DNA of 64,000 bases, taken from the NCBI GenBank assembly GCA_951640165.1, contig OX621234.1, positions 3,911,001 through 3,975,000 on the forward strand, read 5' to 3'. Source of the DNA: Pseudoips prasinana (taxonomy: Eukaryota > Arthropoda > Insecta > Lepidoptera > Nolidae). The notes beneath the pieces are model-generated. The model was not told the DNA's origin and made no database searches. It was given only the letters and a program-made list of their open reading frames with translations. Positions within the stretch are counted from its first letter, which is position 1, and each line of letters opens with the position of its first letter. Of this stretch, positions 42,664-52,884 are shown one piece after another. The position numbers and the translations under genes were made by a program.

Positions 42664-43800
42664 GATAAGATAAGATAAGATAAGATAAGATAAGACAAGA
42701 CAAGACAAGACAAGACAAGACAAGACAAGACAAGACAAGACAAGACAAGACAAGACAAGACAAGACAAGACAAGACAAGACAAGACAAGACAAGACAAGA
42801 CAAGACAAGACAAGACAAGACAAGACAAGACAAGACAAGACAAGACAAGACAAGACAAGACAAGACAAGACAAGACAAGACAAGACAAGACAAGACAAGA
42901 CAAGACAAGACAAGACAAGACAAGACAAGACAAGACAAGACAAGACAAGACAAGACAAGACAAGACAAGACAAGACAAGACAAGACAAGACAAGACAAGA
43001 CAAGACAAGACAAGACAAGACAAGACAAGACAAGACAAGACAAGACAAGACAAGACAAGACAAGACAAGACAAGACAAGACAAGACAAGACAAGACAAGA
43101 CAAGACAAGACAAGACAAGACAAGACAAGACAAGACAAGACAAGACAAGACAAGACAAGACAAGACAAGACAAGACAAGACAAGACAAGACAAGACAAGA
43201 CAAGACAAGACAAGACAAGACAAGACAAGACAAGACAAGACAAGACAAGACAAGACAAGACAAGACAAGACAAGACAAGACAAGACAAGACAAGACAAGA
43301 CAAGACAAGACAAGACAAGACAAGACAAGACAAGACAAGACAAGACAAGACAAGACAAGACAAGACAAGACAAGACAAGACAAGACAAGACAAGACAAGA
43401 CAAGACAAGACAAGACAAGACAAGACAAGACAAGACAAGACAAGACAAGACAAGACAAGACAAGACAAGACAAGACAAGACAAGACAAGACAAGACAAGA
43501 CAAGACAAGACAAGACAAGACAAGACAAGACAAGACAAGACAAGACAAGACAAGACAAGACAAGACAAGACAAGACAAGACAAGACAAGACAAGACAAGA
43601 CAAGACAAGACAAGACAAGACAAGACAAGACAAGACAAGACAAGACAAGACAAGACAAGACAAGACAAGACAAGACAAGACAAGACAAGACAAGACAAGA
43701 CAAGACAAGACAAGACAAGACAAGACAAGACAAGACAAGACAAGACAAGACAAGACAAGACAAGACAAGACAAGATAAGATAAAATACGATAAGATAAGA
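42664..43800. repeat. (AAGAC)n pentanucleotide repeat, >1.1 kb, very pure
   Basis: About six GATAA units, then roughly 216 uninterrupted CAAGA units (about 42691-43770), then GATAA units again. Because the unit length is not a multiple of three, all three minus-strand frames stay open as poly(LVLSC) and the plus strand as poly(KTRQD); these are not genes. The flank at 43801-43880 looks like a LINE 3' end on the minus strand (AATGCAAATAAATGATC), so the array is plausibly an expanded LINE tail. Confidence 0.97.
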
Positions 43801-43867
43801 TCATTTATTTGCATTACACATACAAGTATTTGAAGTAGCATTAACGTCTCGGAGTAATTTACTCCTA

Positions 43868-44170
43868 TTCAAAGTAGTTATGTACAAACGCTAGCACAAA
43901 CAGCTACCCTCTGTCAAATTTATTTTATGGCATGGGGGAGGCTCTTGTCTATCAGTGGAAGTTAGTCGACTGACATGATGATGCTGATGAGTCACACAGA
44001 TTGTATATTCCTTATGTACAGACGCCAGCCCATCCAGCTACCCAAATCTGTCAAATTTCTTTTATAGATATTCAACTTTATCTTATAAGCATAAGGCATC
44101 ACTTTCAATTGGGGAAACATGACAGACATTGGGGTAGTTTGATGTGCTGCAGCTGGCGTCTGTACTTCCT
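43868..44170. mobile_element. MITEs with ACAGACGCCAGC ends
   Basis: 44015-44165: GTACAGACGCCAGCCCATCC to GCTGGCGTCTGTAC, internal CAATTGGGGAAACATGACAG. A fragment at 43868-43930 (GTACAAACGCTAGCACAAAC, CTCTGTCAAATTTATTTTAT) is a second, broken copy. Confidence 0.7.
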
Positions 44171-44239
44171 TGTTACCTATTTAGTACTACAAAATAATTG
44201 GCATCGCATTACAATGATATTATGAATTGATGTAAATAA

Positions 44240-45600
44240 TTATCCCAAAATCATTATTATTATTATTATTATCTATCGTTACCGCTTTATATACATGCCT
44301 AATTTGGGTGGCGCTATCTATCTGATATGAACACCAACTTGTAGCTGAGGAATCAGACGACTGGTTGATACATGCTACTGATAGATGGCGCTAACAGTCC
44401 CGTATGTATTTTATATAAGTTAATTTAGTTTCGTTTCATCATTTAGTACCTAAAACTAGTATCATAAATATTTATAAGCATATATTTTATCTATCAGTGC
44501 CGGTTTATAAACATACGACTAAAATTGTAGCATTATTAAATTCCGAAAGATTTGCGAATTTAGGTCAAGTAGTTGGTAAGTCATACTGATAGATGACGCT
44601 AGCATTCCATCATATATTTTATAAAAGTTAGTTTCGTTTCATCATTTAGTAACTATTATCAACTACTATTATAACAATACGGAATAAGAAATAAATTATA
44701 CTTATAATAATAGTCTGGGGCATTATTCACACACGGCCATCTGATTCCAAACTAAGCATAGCTTGTACTGTGAAAACCAGATGACTAATTATTACTTACA
44801 TAATATATATACCTTCTACTTTTCTAGTGTAAATCCATATTTATATAAATAAATTGAGATATCAAGACAAGTACTTACTTAATTAAAGTGAGATTATGAA
44901 TTGAAGAACCCAATTATCCCAAAATCATTATACAATTATATATTTATACGATTTTGTTTTATCCATCGGTAGCGGTTTAACTAGATACGCCTAAAATTGT
45001 GGCATTATTAAATTCATAAATTTTTGGGTGGCGCTATCTATCGGACAAAAACACCAACTTGTACTGAGGTATCAGTCGAGTAGTTGCCAAGTGCCTTATG
45101 TATTTTATAAAAGTTTCATCATTTGGTACTTAAAACTATATACTATTATTACAATACGGAATAAGAAAAAAATTTTAGTTATAATAATATTCTGGGGCAT
45201 TATTCACACACGGCCATCTGATCCCAAACTAAGCAGAGCTGGTAAGTACTATGAAAACCAGATAACTGTTATAATATTACATATACTACTTTTTGTGTAA
45301 ATGCATGCTTATATAGATAATTACATCAAGACTCAGGACAAACAGATATTATGTTCATGCACACAAAGATAGTGTGAAAGATGGGTGAGAATCGAACCTA
45401 CCACACGGCGTGAATCCATTCATTCATTGGGTAGCGCCATCTAACTTATATGAATATCAACTTGTAGGTGAGGTATCAGTCGACTAGTTGTTACATGCTA
45501 CCGATAGATGGCGCTAACAGTATGTAATTTATAGTATGTAATTTAAAAAAGTTAATTTAGCTTCGTTTCTTCATTTAGTACCCTAGACTCAAAATGTCTA
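44240..45600. repeat. Repeated block: 'TGGCGCTATCTATC' elements plus SINE 3' ends
   Basis: Three related units begin near 44300, 45030 and 45420. Each contains GGTGGCGCTATCTATC or GTAGCGCCATCTAAC, CACCAACTTGTA, GATAGATGGCGCTAACAGT and TTTCGTTTCATCATTTAGTA. The first two are followed by a minus-strand SINE family 1 3' end (44708-44790, 45185-45275: CACACGGCCATCTGATCC, AAACTAAGCAGAGCT), so MITE plus SINE was duplicated as a ~640-bp unit. Confidence 0.7.
45300..45420 (-). mobile_element. SINE family 4-like fragment
   Basis: ACATCAAGACTCAGGACAAA, GGGTGAGAATCGAACCTACC and CACGGCGTGAATCC keep the B-box side of a tRNA-derived SINE on the minus strand. Degraded. Confidence 0.45.
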
Positions 45601-46080
45601 TCTCGAGATAAATCTTTGTATTATTGACTCCGTGTGTAGCGTTACCCGTTCCTCTAAAAAGTTCCTCTTCCGTCGCAATGTTTGCAGGAAAATTCCTCAA
45701 AGCCCTTATTTAGAGCATGTCCCACGCGTGTTCTATTGAGTTTAGGTTCAGTATACAAATAGAAAGTACGGAAACTGCCTACAAACGGTCGAAACGGCTC
45801 ACGCACACAAACATACACATCGACAAGACCCCTAAGCAAAGTACGTAAGTACTTTTTATTCTGTGCCCTAAGCGGCTATCGCGGTGCGGTGCTGTTAGTA
45901 GTGAGTGCCGCGTCAAAATAAGTGGTCGCGTATAATTTTATCTCCGCAATCTTCTTAAAACTCCACGTTTGTATTGCGTAGTATTCGGCTGTTTATCTTG
46001 TAAATTTGAAATCTGGGAGTGATTTGAAATATCTTCCTGTATTGGTGCTTCAAACCACCTTACATCCCTCATCTATACGT
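45601..46080. other. No confirmed gene
   Basis: A plus-strand segment 45746-45842 ends at a good donor (AAGTAC then GTAAGT) and reads open, but has no family resemblance. Slight GC enrichment at 45865-45925. Confidence 0.3.
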
Positions 46081-48260
46081 ATGGGATAAAGAGGAATCAG
46101 TAGGGGAGTTCTTTTGGGGAATTTGTTGGGGATTGGTAGGGACGATTTGTAGGACGACAGTTTGTTGGGGGATTGTTCTATGAATGGTTGTTTACTGGGG
46201 TTGCACGTAGGGGAGTGTAGTTGGTTTCTTATACTTACGTGTGATAGAGAGTTATCAGTTGGGGGATTTATAGGTGTATTGTTACGGGGTAGGTCCCCTA
46301 CCTACCCCGTAACAATCCACTTACAAACCCCCAACTGCTAACTCTAGACTATAGGCTATTAGTAGGGAAATTCGTAGGAGGGTTATAATAGGTAGGGTTG
46401 GTTGGGAGACTAGCAGAGAATTGGTAGGGGGGGTTGTTAGGGCGGTGGTTGATAGGGGGTTGTTTTATTTAGGTTGGTTTACTAGGGTGTTTAGTAGAGG
46501 AGTAGGCATTACCTTGGGAAAAAAATTAGAGAGGGAAATAGAAAAGAGCATCTATGATTAAAAAAATTGAATATTTGGAAGCTGGGTGACATTTAGAACG
46601 ACTGCCTGAAGGCTACATTTTAACCTTTCTCACTTCACTAATACTTATATGTGATGGAGGAATATCAGTAGGGGAGTCAGTAAGGGGATGCTTTTGGGAG
46701 TTGGTAGGGCAATTCAGAGGAGGATTGTTAAAGGTGAGTTTGTTATACATATATAGTGCTGGTTCACTAGATATGTAGAGAGGGGAGGGGGGTTGGGCAG
46801 AATGATGTAGTTGGGTGACGTTATTGAAAGGAGGGTGATATAATATTGGGCTGTAGGTAAGGTAAGGTTAAAGGGAGTTCTATATATTTTCCAATTAAAG
46901 AGGGGATTAGAAAAGAGAAGAGGACTGTTACCCATCAGTAGGGGGAATTAGTATGAGGATTTGTTGGGGGATTGGTGGGAGAATCTGGGTGGAATTAGTT
47001 AGGGGGTTGTTAGGGCGGCGTTTGGTAGGGGGATTTGTTATAATAATATGTATGTTGGTTTACTTGGGCTGTAGGTAAGCGAATATTAAAGGGGGTTCGA
47101 TATATTTTCCAATTAAAGAGGGGATTAGAGAAGAGAAGAGGACTGTTACCCATCAGCAGGGGAAATTAGGATGAGGATTTGATGGGGGGATTGGTAGGGG
47201 GATTGGGGTGGGATTAGTAAGGGGCTTGTTAGGGCGGTTGGTAAGGGGGTTGTTATATGTAGGTTGTATTACTAGTAGATGTAGCTGTAGGGAAAGGTTA
47301 GAGGGAGGTCTATATATTTTCCAATTAAAGAGGGGATTAGAGAAGAGAAGAGCAGCTACTACAAAATTTTGATTTAAAATCGTAGGACCGTGCCTACTGT
47401 TCACTGAGCATCCCCCACCTATCCCCCTCACTTATAATAATAGAGAAGAGGACTGATACCCATCAGTAGGGGAAATTAGTAAGAGGATTTGTTGTGGGGA
47501 TTGGTAGGAGAATTGGGGTGGAATTAGTAAGAGGTTTTTAAGGCGGTGCTTGGTAGGGGTGGTTGTTATATGTAGTAGTTGTAGGTTGTATTACTTGGGC
47601 TGTAGGAAGGGGAAGGTTAAAGGGAGTTCTATATATTTTCCAATTAAAGAGGGGATTAGAGAAGAGAAGAGCAGCTACTACAAAATTTTGATTTAAAATC
47701 GTAGGACCGTGCCTACTGTTCACTGAGCATCCCCCACCTATCCCCCTCACTTATACTTATATGTGAAGGAGGGTTATCAGTGGGGGTTTGGTAGGGGGAT
47801 TTGTAGGGGGTTGGTAGGAGGGATGTTATATGTAGGGGGGTTTACCAGGGTTTTAGGTAGGGTGGTGTTCTTGGGGGTGGGGTGGTGTTTGGGGGGAGGG
47901 GGTGTATGTAGGGAGGTGTATTAAGTATAAGTAATTGTAGCAGCGGTGTGGGGTGTTGGTAGGAGGGTTGTTAGGGGGACTGGTGGGGGATTAGTAGGGG
48001 GTACTGGGGGGAGATTGGTAGGGGGAGTGATGGGGGTATTGGTAGGGAGACTGGTGGGGTATTGGTAGAGGGTACTGGGGGGAGATTGGTAGGGGGAGTG
48101 ATGGGGGTATTGGTAGGGGGGCTGGTGGGGGGATTGGTTAGAACTTTGGTTTTAAGTAGGAGAGTGTAGGTAGGGTGCCGTATGTCGGGAGGTGTGGGGG
48201 GTAGCAGGTGCAGATGGGGTGCGGTAGCGGGGAGTAGTGGGTGGGTGTAGTAGGGCGTGC
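46081..48260. repeat. G-rich complex minisatellite (about 2.2 kb)
   Basis: Degenerate repeats of GGGGATTGGTAGGGGG/TTGTTAGGGGG type on the plus strand, with higher-order units: TATATATTTTCCAATTAAAG recurs at about 46880, 47100, 47310 and 47628; 47308-47437 is nearly identical to 47627-47756 (319 bp apart); and a 71-bp unit repeats at 48001 and 48072 (GTACTGGGGGGAGATTGG). Runs of G are dense enough for G-quadruplexes. The minus-strand frames sharing CSVNSRHGPTILNQNF are by-products of duplication, not genes. Confidence 0.9.
46278..46316. repeat. Perfect palindrome, 17-bp arms, 5-nt loop
   Basis: ATTGTTACGGGGTAGGT and ACCTACCCCGTAACAAT around CCCCT, inside the G-rich minisatellite; the right arm locally inverts the G/C strand bias. 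Confidence 0.95.
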
Positions 48261-48654
48261 AGGCCTGTACCCCTACCTCCCCACCGCCCCATCCTATCGA
48301 TTTTCGCCATATGCCTGCACCCTAAACTACTCTTCTTTAATTTAATCTCCCCACTAGCCCCCACGACTTTTAAACCACACCCTTTTCCCCTTAGCAACCT
48401 CTCAAACCAGACTTTAAAACAAGTCTTTATGGTGACCGAGTAACCGCCTAATCCCCCTTGATAAGTTTCCGACGAGATAAATAAACAAGTTCTAGGGGGC
48501 GGCAACTTTTACTATTGCAAATAAATAATTAATGCTTTTTAACTGGTATGTGATACAGAATAATTCCCTTCGAGACCGTCTTCCCTTCTGGCCATTTCTT
48601 CTTGGTTACGTTTTAGTTGTTAGTTAGTTTTCGTCTATATTGGAAAGTAGTTTT
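48261..48654. other. C-rich flank of the minisatellite
   Basis: 48261-48430 is C-rich on the plus strand, opposite to the preceding 2 kb. No gene recognised. Confidence 0.4.
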
Positions 48655-48715
48655 TTTTATTTTTTTTATATTAATAATATCCTGGGACATTATTTACACA
48701 CGGCCGTATAGTCTC
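48655..48715 (-). mobile_element. SINE family 1, 3' end fragment
   Basis: AATAATATCCTGGGACATTA and TTTACACACGGCCGTA match the reverse of SINE family 1 3' ends. Confidence 0.55.
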
Positions 48716-48816
48716 TATTCGTAAGGTTTATAAATTTCGACGTAAGCGAAGAAAGTTTTACATATACCTTATAAATAGAATTAGCATTAGCATAACAATA
48801 GTTAATATTACAAATA

Positions 48817-48975
48817 TCACACTAATATTATAAAGGAGAAAGTTTGTGAGTATGTGCGTTTGTTACTTCTTCACGTCTAAACGGCTGGAGCGATTTTAAT
48901 AAAATTTGGTATGGAATGAGCTGACAACCTGGATTAACACATAGGCTATAGTTTATAAAGTTTAACGCGGGTAAC
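48817..48975 (+). mobile_element. Helitron-like element, type 1, 3' truncated
   Basis: Starts TCACACTAATATTATAAAGG after A; interior GGCTGGAGCGATTTTAATAA and TTAACACATAGGCTATAG; the end stops at AACGCGGGTAAC without hairpin or CTAG. Confidence 0.65.
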
Positions 48976-49039
48976 GAATAGGAAACCAAGAAGGTGAGAC
49001 CAGGTTTCAGATTGGCATAGCTATTCTTGAGGTGGTGCT

Positions 49040-49400
49040 GACACAGATAAATATTTGTTTTTACACAAAGATTGTATGGTTCGGGAATCAAACCCATCGC
49101 CACTTGGGTGCAACAGCTGGAATGCACTACTTATACCACTTGGACCAAGACAACTTATTTTACTTGATTCTAGTATAAAAATTACTATGCCTAAGTTAAT
49201 TAAATTTATATGGAACCCCTTCGCAAGCTTCCTCTTTATCATACATAAAAAATATATAATATAATTCTTAAATATTCCAATAATGTGATGAAATGATGCA
49301 GGAATCGAACTCGTGACCTTTGAACTCGTAAATTCTCAAACTGAAGTCGCCATTATTTCTTCTACTACCATTTATATTTAAATATATAGCCGCTGAGCCG
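49040..49400 (-). mobile_element. tRNA-like SINE fragments (two, weak)
   Basis: TTCGGGAATCAAACCCATCG (49080) and GCAGGAATCGAACTCGTGAC (49300) are B-box-like on the minus strand, each followed by a short tRNA-like arm (CTTATACCACTTGGACC; GCCGCTGAGCCGCC). No second copies confirm the families. Confidence 0.35.
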
Positions 49401-49877
49401 CCGAAGCATTAACATTTTCGCCGAGCAAATTGAAGGTAGGCAGAAATTTCTCACTTTTTTTAATTCATTTAATTGTCCACGGATTTTCAAACATCGGGTT
49501 TTGAAATGTGGAAGGGTATTATCTCTTCTTCTTATATAAAACTCGTATCTTTAATAAAATACAATTAAAAATCTCGGCACTTTGTTAATCCCTGCGCTGC
49601 AGGGGACTTAACAAACTTTTCAATAGCACACATAAAGTTTTCCCGCAAGGGAAACTAATTCTAAATTACATTTAAATAATTCGCTTTAAAGGATAAAATA
49701 ATTCGCGGTTGGCGCACGCACACATATAATAAACAGAAATTACAGCTCCTAATGAAAAAATAAACAAAATATAAAATTATGAACACGAAGGCACCATAAT
49801 CTGTAAATAAAACTCTGAAGACACGGGGGCCGGCGGAAAAATCTGAAAATATTAAGAATTAAGTTTAATAAACTTAC
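49401..49877. other. Start of the long first intron of the candidate gene
   Basis: No TE or exon recognised; ordinary AT-rich DNA with short hairpins (CCCTGCGCTGCAGGGG; TTTCCCGCAAGGGAAA). Confidence 0.4.
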
Positions 49878-49924
49878 GGGGCGATTTCATCCTCCACTTT
49901 CACGACGCAGAGTGAGTTCGGCAT
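49878..49924 (-). CDS. Candidate first coding exon, type II membrane protein
   Basis: Minus-strand ATG at 49922-49924 with A at -3, then MPNSLCVVKVEDEIA and two bases (CC) up to a strong donor (GTAAGTTTATT, 49877 down). The ~320 nt between the predicted transcription start and this ATG contain no other ATG, unusual by chance in such AT-rich DNA. The phase (two bases left) fits candidate exon 2 at 33138, whose first base completes a proline codon. The product would begin with a short acidic-then-basic cytoplasmic tail. Alternatively the block could be an LTR-type promoter with leader; no paired LTR was seen. Confidence 0.5.
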
Positions 49925-50244
49925 TATTGCGATTATACAAAAGCTCTTGATCAATTAGCTATGTATTTGACGCGGAGTATCGCGAAAGAAAATGAGTTTA
50001 ACACTTGGTTTTAATAGTAATACAAGAAGAATTTTATAAATATTTTATCGACACTGATTTTAATAATTGAAAGAAGAAATATTAAAATTATTAAACACTG
50101 AATTTAATTGCAAGAGAAAATGTTCAAATGGAACCAATTATAATTTGGCGAAAACGCGACTGCACGGCTCGGCCCTTAAGGCGAGAGTACTTTTCGGCTG
50201 AAGGTTTCCGGTGTTGCCAGCTCGGAGCTCCGGATCCCAGTGGC
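49925..50244 (-). promoter_or_regulatory. Putative 5' UTR of the candidate gene
   Basis: ATG-free on the minus strand, GC-rich near the start (GGATCCGGAGCTCCGAGC; GGGCCGAGCCGTGCAG) and AT-rich toward the ATG. The end near 50244 is set from the TATA box. Confidence 0.4.
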
Positions 50245-50264
50245 AAGGATGGAGAAAAGAGGCT

Positions 50265-50275
50265 CTTTTATATAC
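50265..50275 (-). promoter_or_regulatory. TATA box
   Basis: GTATATAAAAG on the minus strand in a locally GC-rich context (upstream GGGGGCGGAGTTCTTCTC and a GCGCATGTGCG palindrome). Fits initiation about 30 bp downstream, near 50244. Confidence 0.5.
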
Positions 50276-50504
50276 TAGGTCGCACATGCGCATAAGGGTG
50301 AGAAGAACTCCGCCCCCTATGTACTTATTAGTGGCTATTTACCAGCCACGCCTACTGCAGAAAGTACATAATTTTCAAGGAATATGACGACTCTTACAAG
50401 ACGTTTTATGAGATTGCTTTTAAAATACAATTATAAATGTAAAATTATCAGTCATGTCCAGTTATTGAGGCTAATAATTTCAGTAATCTATACATATACC
50501 TAAT

Positions 50505-50570
50505 AAAATCGTAGGAAAATTAAAACAGTACATTGAATATTATACTTGGGGCGTATCTTCACCTGTTGAT
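50505..50570 (+). mobile_element. Helitron-like type 3, 5' fragment
   Basis: ACCTAATAAAATCGTAGGAA and ATTGAATATTATACTTGGGG match the 5' part of 19657-19903. Confidence 0.55.
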
Positions 50571-50574
50571 GCCA

Positions 50575-51425
50575 TTGCCGTTCAATCAGATCTCACCCGA
50601 TTGTGCACTAGTAATAAGTAGAGTCGACTTACAGTAAGAAAACGAACAGCATTCACTTTGACTATACTCTGGAAGGGCATAAACTCCAAAGGTGTTCGAG
50701 TGTACTCGATCTCGGTGTGATACATGACTCCAAATTATTATTTAATGATCATATCGACAGCATTATAAAAAGGGATCAGAGGCCCTAGGATTCGTGATGA
50801 AAATGTAAAATAACTCTAAAGAAGCAAAGACTGTCAAGCTTCTATATTGTAAATTTCTACGCACCATACTACACACCATACGATGATATGATATGATACA
50901 TATACACCGCGTATTGAGAATGTACACTTGAAATTCTTATTCTTTCCGTAGCCTAGTTGGTAGTGCTCCTTCCTACGAAGCTGGTGGTCCTGGGTTCGAA
51001 TCCCGGTAAGTGCAAGTATTTGTGTGATTAGCACGAATATTTGTTTCTGAGTCATGGATGTATTCTATGTATATAAGTATTTATTGTATCTATATAAGTA
51101 TGTATATCGTCGCCTGGTACCCATAGTACATGTTTTACTTAGTTTGGGGCTAGGATGATCTGTGTGACGTTGTCCCTAGATATTATTATTATTATCTTTA
51201 CATATCTTGAAATATCTTTACAAATCCGATGAATATTTTAAACTATGCGCTAAGGTTTACATCCTCCCTCTATCAACGCGTCGAGAAATAGCCGATATAA
51301 TTTACTTGCTCAATATCATATCTGGAAAAGTTGATAGTCCTGAATTGCTTAGGAAAATTACTTTTGACATCACTACAAAAGTCTTTAGATATTAAACGCT
51401 TAAACATATTCTTTTAGTGACAACA
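50575..51425 (+). pseudogene. LINE RT C-terminal fragment split by a SINE
   Basis: 50575-50880 encodes, across frames, EGHKLQRC, LGVIHDSKLLFNDHIDSII and KEAKTVKLLYC, the post-catalytic part of a Jockey/CR1-group RT. 51197-51413 continues ILKYLYKSDEYFKLCAKVY, LPLSTRREIADIIYLLN, VDSPELLRKITFD. The SINE at 50947-51196 sits between. Frameshifts and stops in the first part show age. Confidence 0.75.
50947..51196 (+). mobile_element. tRNA-derived SINE, family 2, full copy
   Basis: Head GTAGCCTAGTTGGTAGTGCT (A box) and CTGGGTTCGAATCCCGGTAA (B box); body GAGCACGAAT-like block, GAGTCATGGATGTATTCTAT, ATCGTCGCCTGGTACCCATA and GGGGCTAGGATGATCTGTGT; tail of ATT repeats. The 3' part resembles SINE family 1, suggesting both use the same partner LINE. 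Confidence 0.85.
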
Positions 51426-51574
51426 GATTACCGACGGAATGCATTCCTTTGGCGAGCGGGCAACAGTTTGAATAAACAAGTCAATTAGCTTTTGATTTTG
51501 ACATATTTTGTAATAAATCTGAGACAGGGAGACGTACTCAGTCTTAATTTAACGTGGTTATACTGATATCGGCA

Positions 51575-51965
51575 CTTCCTGCCCCGGCGGCCGACGGCCG
51601 CTGGAAAGGAAGTAAGACCAAATGGCAGTGTTTTAGTTGTCACAAGATATTTATTTATTTATATTTGTACATTTATATCTACTAGATTTAAAGGTTGACT
51701 GAAGAAATAGTGGCAGTGGACAGGGCACATAGCTCGTAGAGACGACGGCCGCTGGAGCAGAAAGGTTCGTGGTCGAGTGGCGACCACGAACCGGAAGACG
51801 CAGCGTGGGCAGGTCCCCTACAAGATGGACCGATGATATTGTGAGGACGCTGGAAATCGCTGGATGCGGATAGCGCAAGACCGGCAATTGTGGAGATCTT
51901 TGGGGGAGGCCTTTGTCCAGCAGTGGACTTCTTTCGGCTGATATGATGTTGATGATGATGACACT
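51575..51965 (+). mobile_element. RTE LINE 3' end
   Basis: GGACAGGGCACATAGCTCGT, GACGACGGCCGCTGGAGCAG, CCGGAAGACGCAGCGTGGGC, CCTTTGTCCAGCAGTGGACT and a (GATGAT)n tail. The coding end matches RPRTGRRSVGR..RRWTDD of the 2.7 kb element, with one frame break. Confidence 0.8.
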
Positions 51966-52210
51966 GATATCGAATGAACACAAAAACACTTAGCATGATG
52001 TGTTTTAATTGACACAAAAACACATTATATAATGTATTCTGTGCGTTAACATATAATTATTCAGTCTTTATAGTGAAAAATAGTCACACGTTGGGCGCCA
52101 ATATCCCGTTTGTTTGTTTGTCAGTGCTACAAATGATAAATTAGCATATTTTTATTGCAATTTGTAAAATCACGACGACTATATTGAGCAGCATTAAAGC
52201 TATCAACACA
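51966..52210. other. Unassigned DNA
   Basis: Contains CACACGTTGGGCGCCAATAT, whose reverse complement resembles an LTR primer-binding site (TTGGCGCCCAACGTG), but no LTR or pol sequence is present. Confidence 0.3.
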
Positions 52211-52415
52211 TTTTTTTAAAGACAACGCCCGCACTTATGTATCGATACTCCGTGTCGCGGGGTACTTTACAAACATATAATAGACGGACACAAATTACAT
52301 CCAGACTCAGAACAACAGCTGATTATGGGTCACACAAAAGGTTGTCCGCCGCGGGATTAGAACCCGCGACACGAAGCGGCAAGGCGTCTGTCTTAGCCGC
52401 TGCGCCACACGAGCA
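52211..52415 (-). mobile_element. tRNA-derived SINE, family 4
   Basis: Minus-strand GTGTGGCGCAGCGGCTAAGA and GGTTCTAATCCCGCGGC (B box with one change), then the standard body (GTGTGACCCATAATC, TCTGAGTCTGGATGTAA). Confidence 0.8.
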
Positions 52416-52539
52416 ATTTTAATACAAACAGTTCAATTTATTTATTTTATTTTATTTAAGCCTTTTTAATTCCTTAGTAATAATTTTACAGGGCATAATT
52501 TTCTTTTTCTATATAATTTTTGACTAAGGACCTTTTTTT

Positions 52540-52875
52540 TTTTGGTAAGGCAAGGGGAATGCTAATGCATGCCACCCGCAAAAAGTGTCTGCGGGTGGGT
52601 ATGTCGGACTCGCACCGACTAAACCTAACCTGCCGTGGACTTCTTCTGGCGCCTGATAGGGGGAGCCCCGGGAACGCGGGTATGCTGCTCCGGTATAGGC
52701 CTCCTCCATCCCACTCCAAATTTTTCTATCTTGGGCTCTTTGCATCCAGTCGTTGTTTATGAATTTAATAAATTCGTCTTCCCATCTTTCCAGGCGGCGA
52801 CCTCTTTCTCTTTTTCCGACGGGGCCAGCCCATGTACTAATTTTTCTAGTCCATCTCTCTTTATCTTGACGTGGA
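52540..52875 (-). mobile_element. RTE-like LINE C-terminal fragment and tail
   Basis: From 52870 the minus strand reads EKLVHGLAPSEKERGRRLER, WEDEFINSINNDWMQ and RAQDRKIWSGMEEAY, the W-DD/W-RAQDR pattern of RTE elements in a subfamily different from the 2.7 kb element. It continues into the tail shared with 15.8 kb (GCAGCATACCCGCGTTCCCG). Confidence 0.75.
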
Positions 52876-52884
52876 ATGTGTATA

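Noticed and set aside
42594..43841. Open frames of up to 415 codons made of LVLSC units
   Set aside because: They are the translation of a pure 5-bp repeat, open in every frame by arithmetic.
45746..45842. Plus-strand exon with GTAAGT donor reading YKRSKRLTHTNIHIDKTPKQ
   Set aside because: The acceptor is weak, the composition unconvincing, and no partner exon was found.
47153..47750. Two minus-strand ORFs with the same N-terminal sequence, resembling a small gene family
   Set aside because: They arise from a 319-bp duplication inside a G-rich minisatellite; the downstream parts are low-complexity proline and asparagine runs.
52075..52100. LTR retrotransposon primer-binding site (TTGGCGCCCAACGTG on the minus strand)
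   Set aside because: No LTR pair, TG..CA ends or gag/pol sequence nearby; a single 15-bp match is too little.
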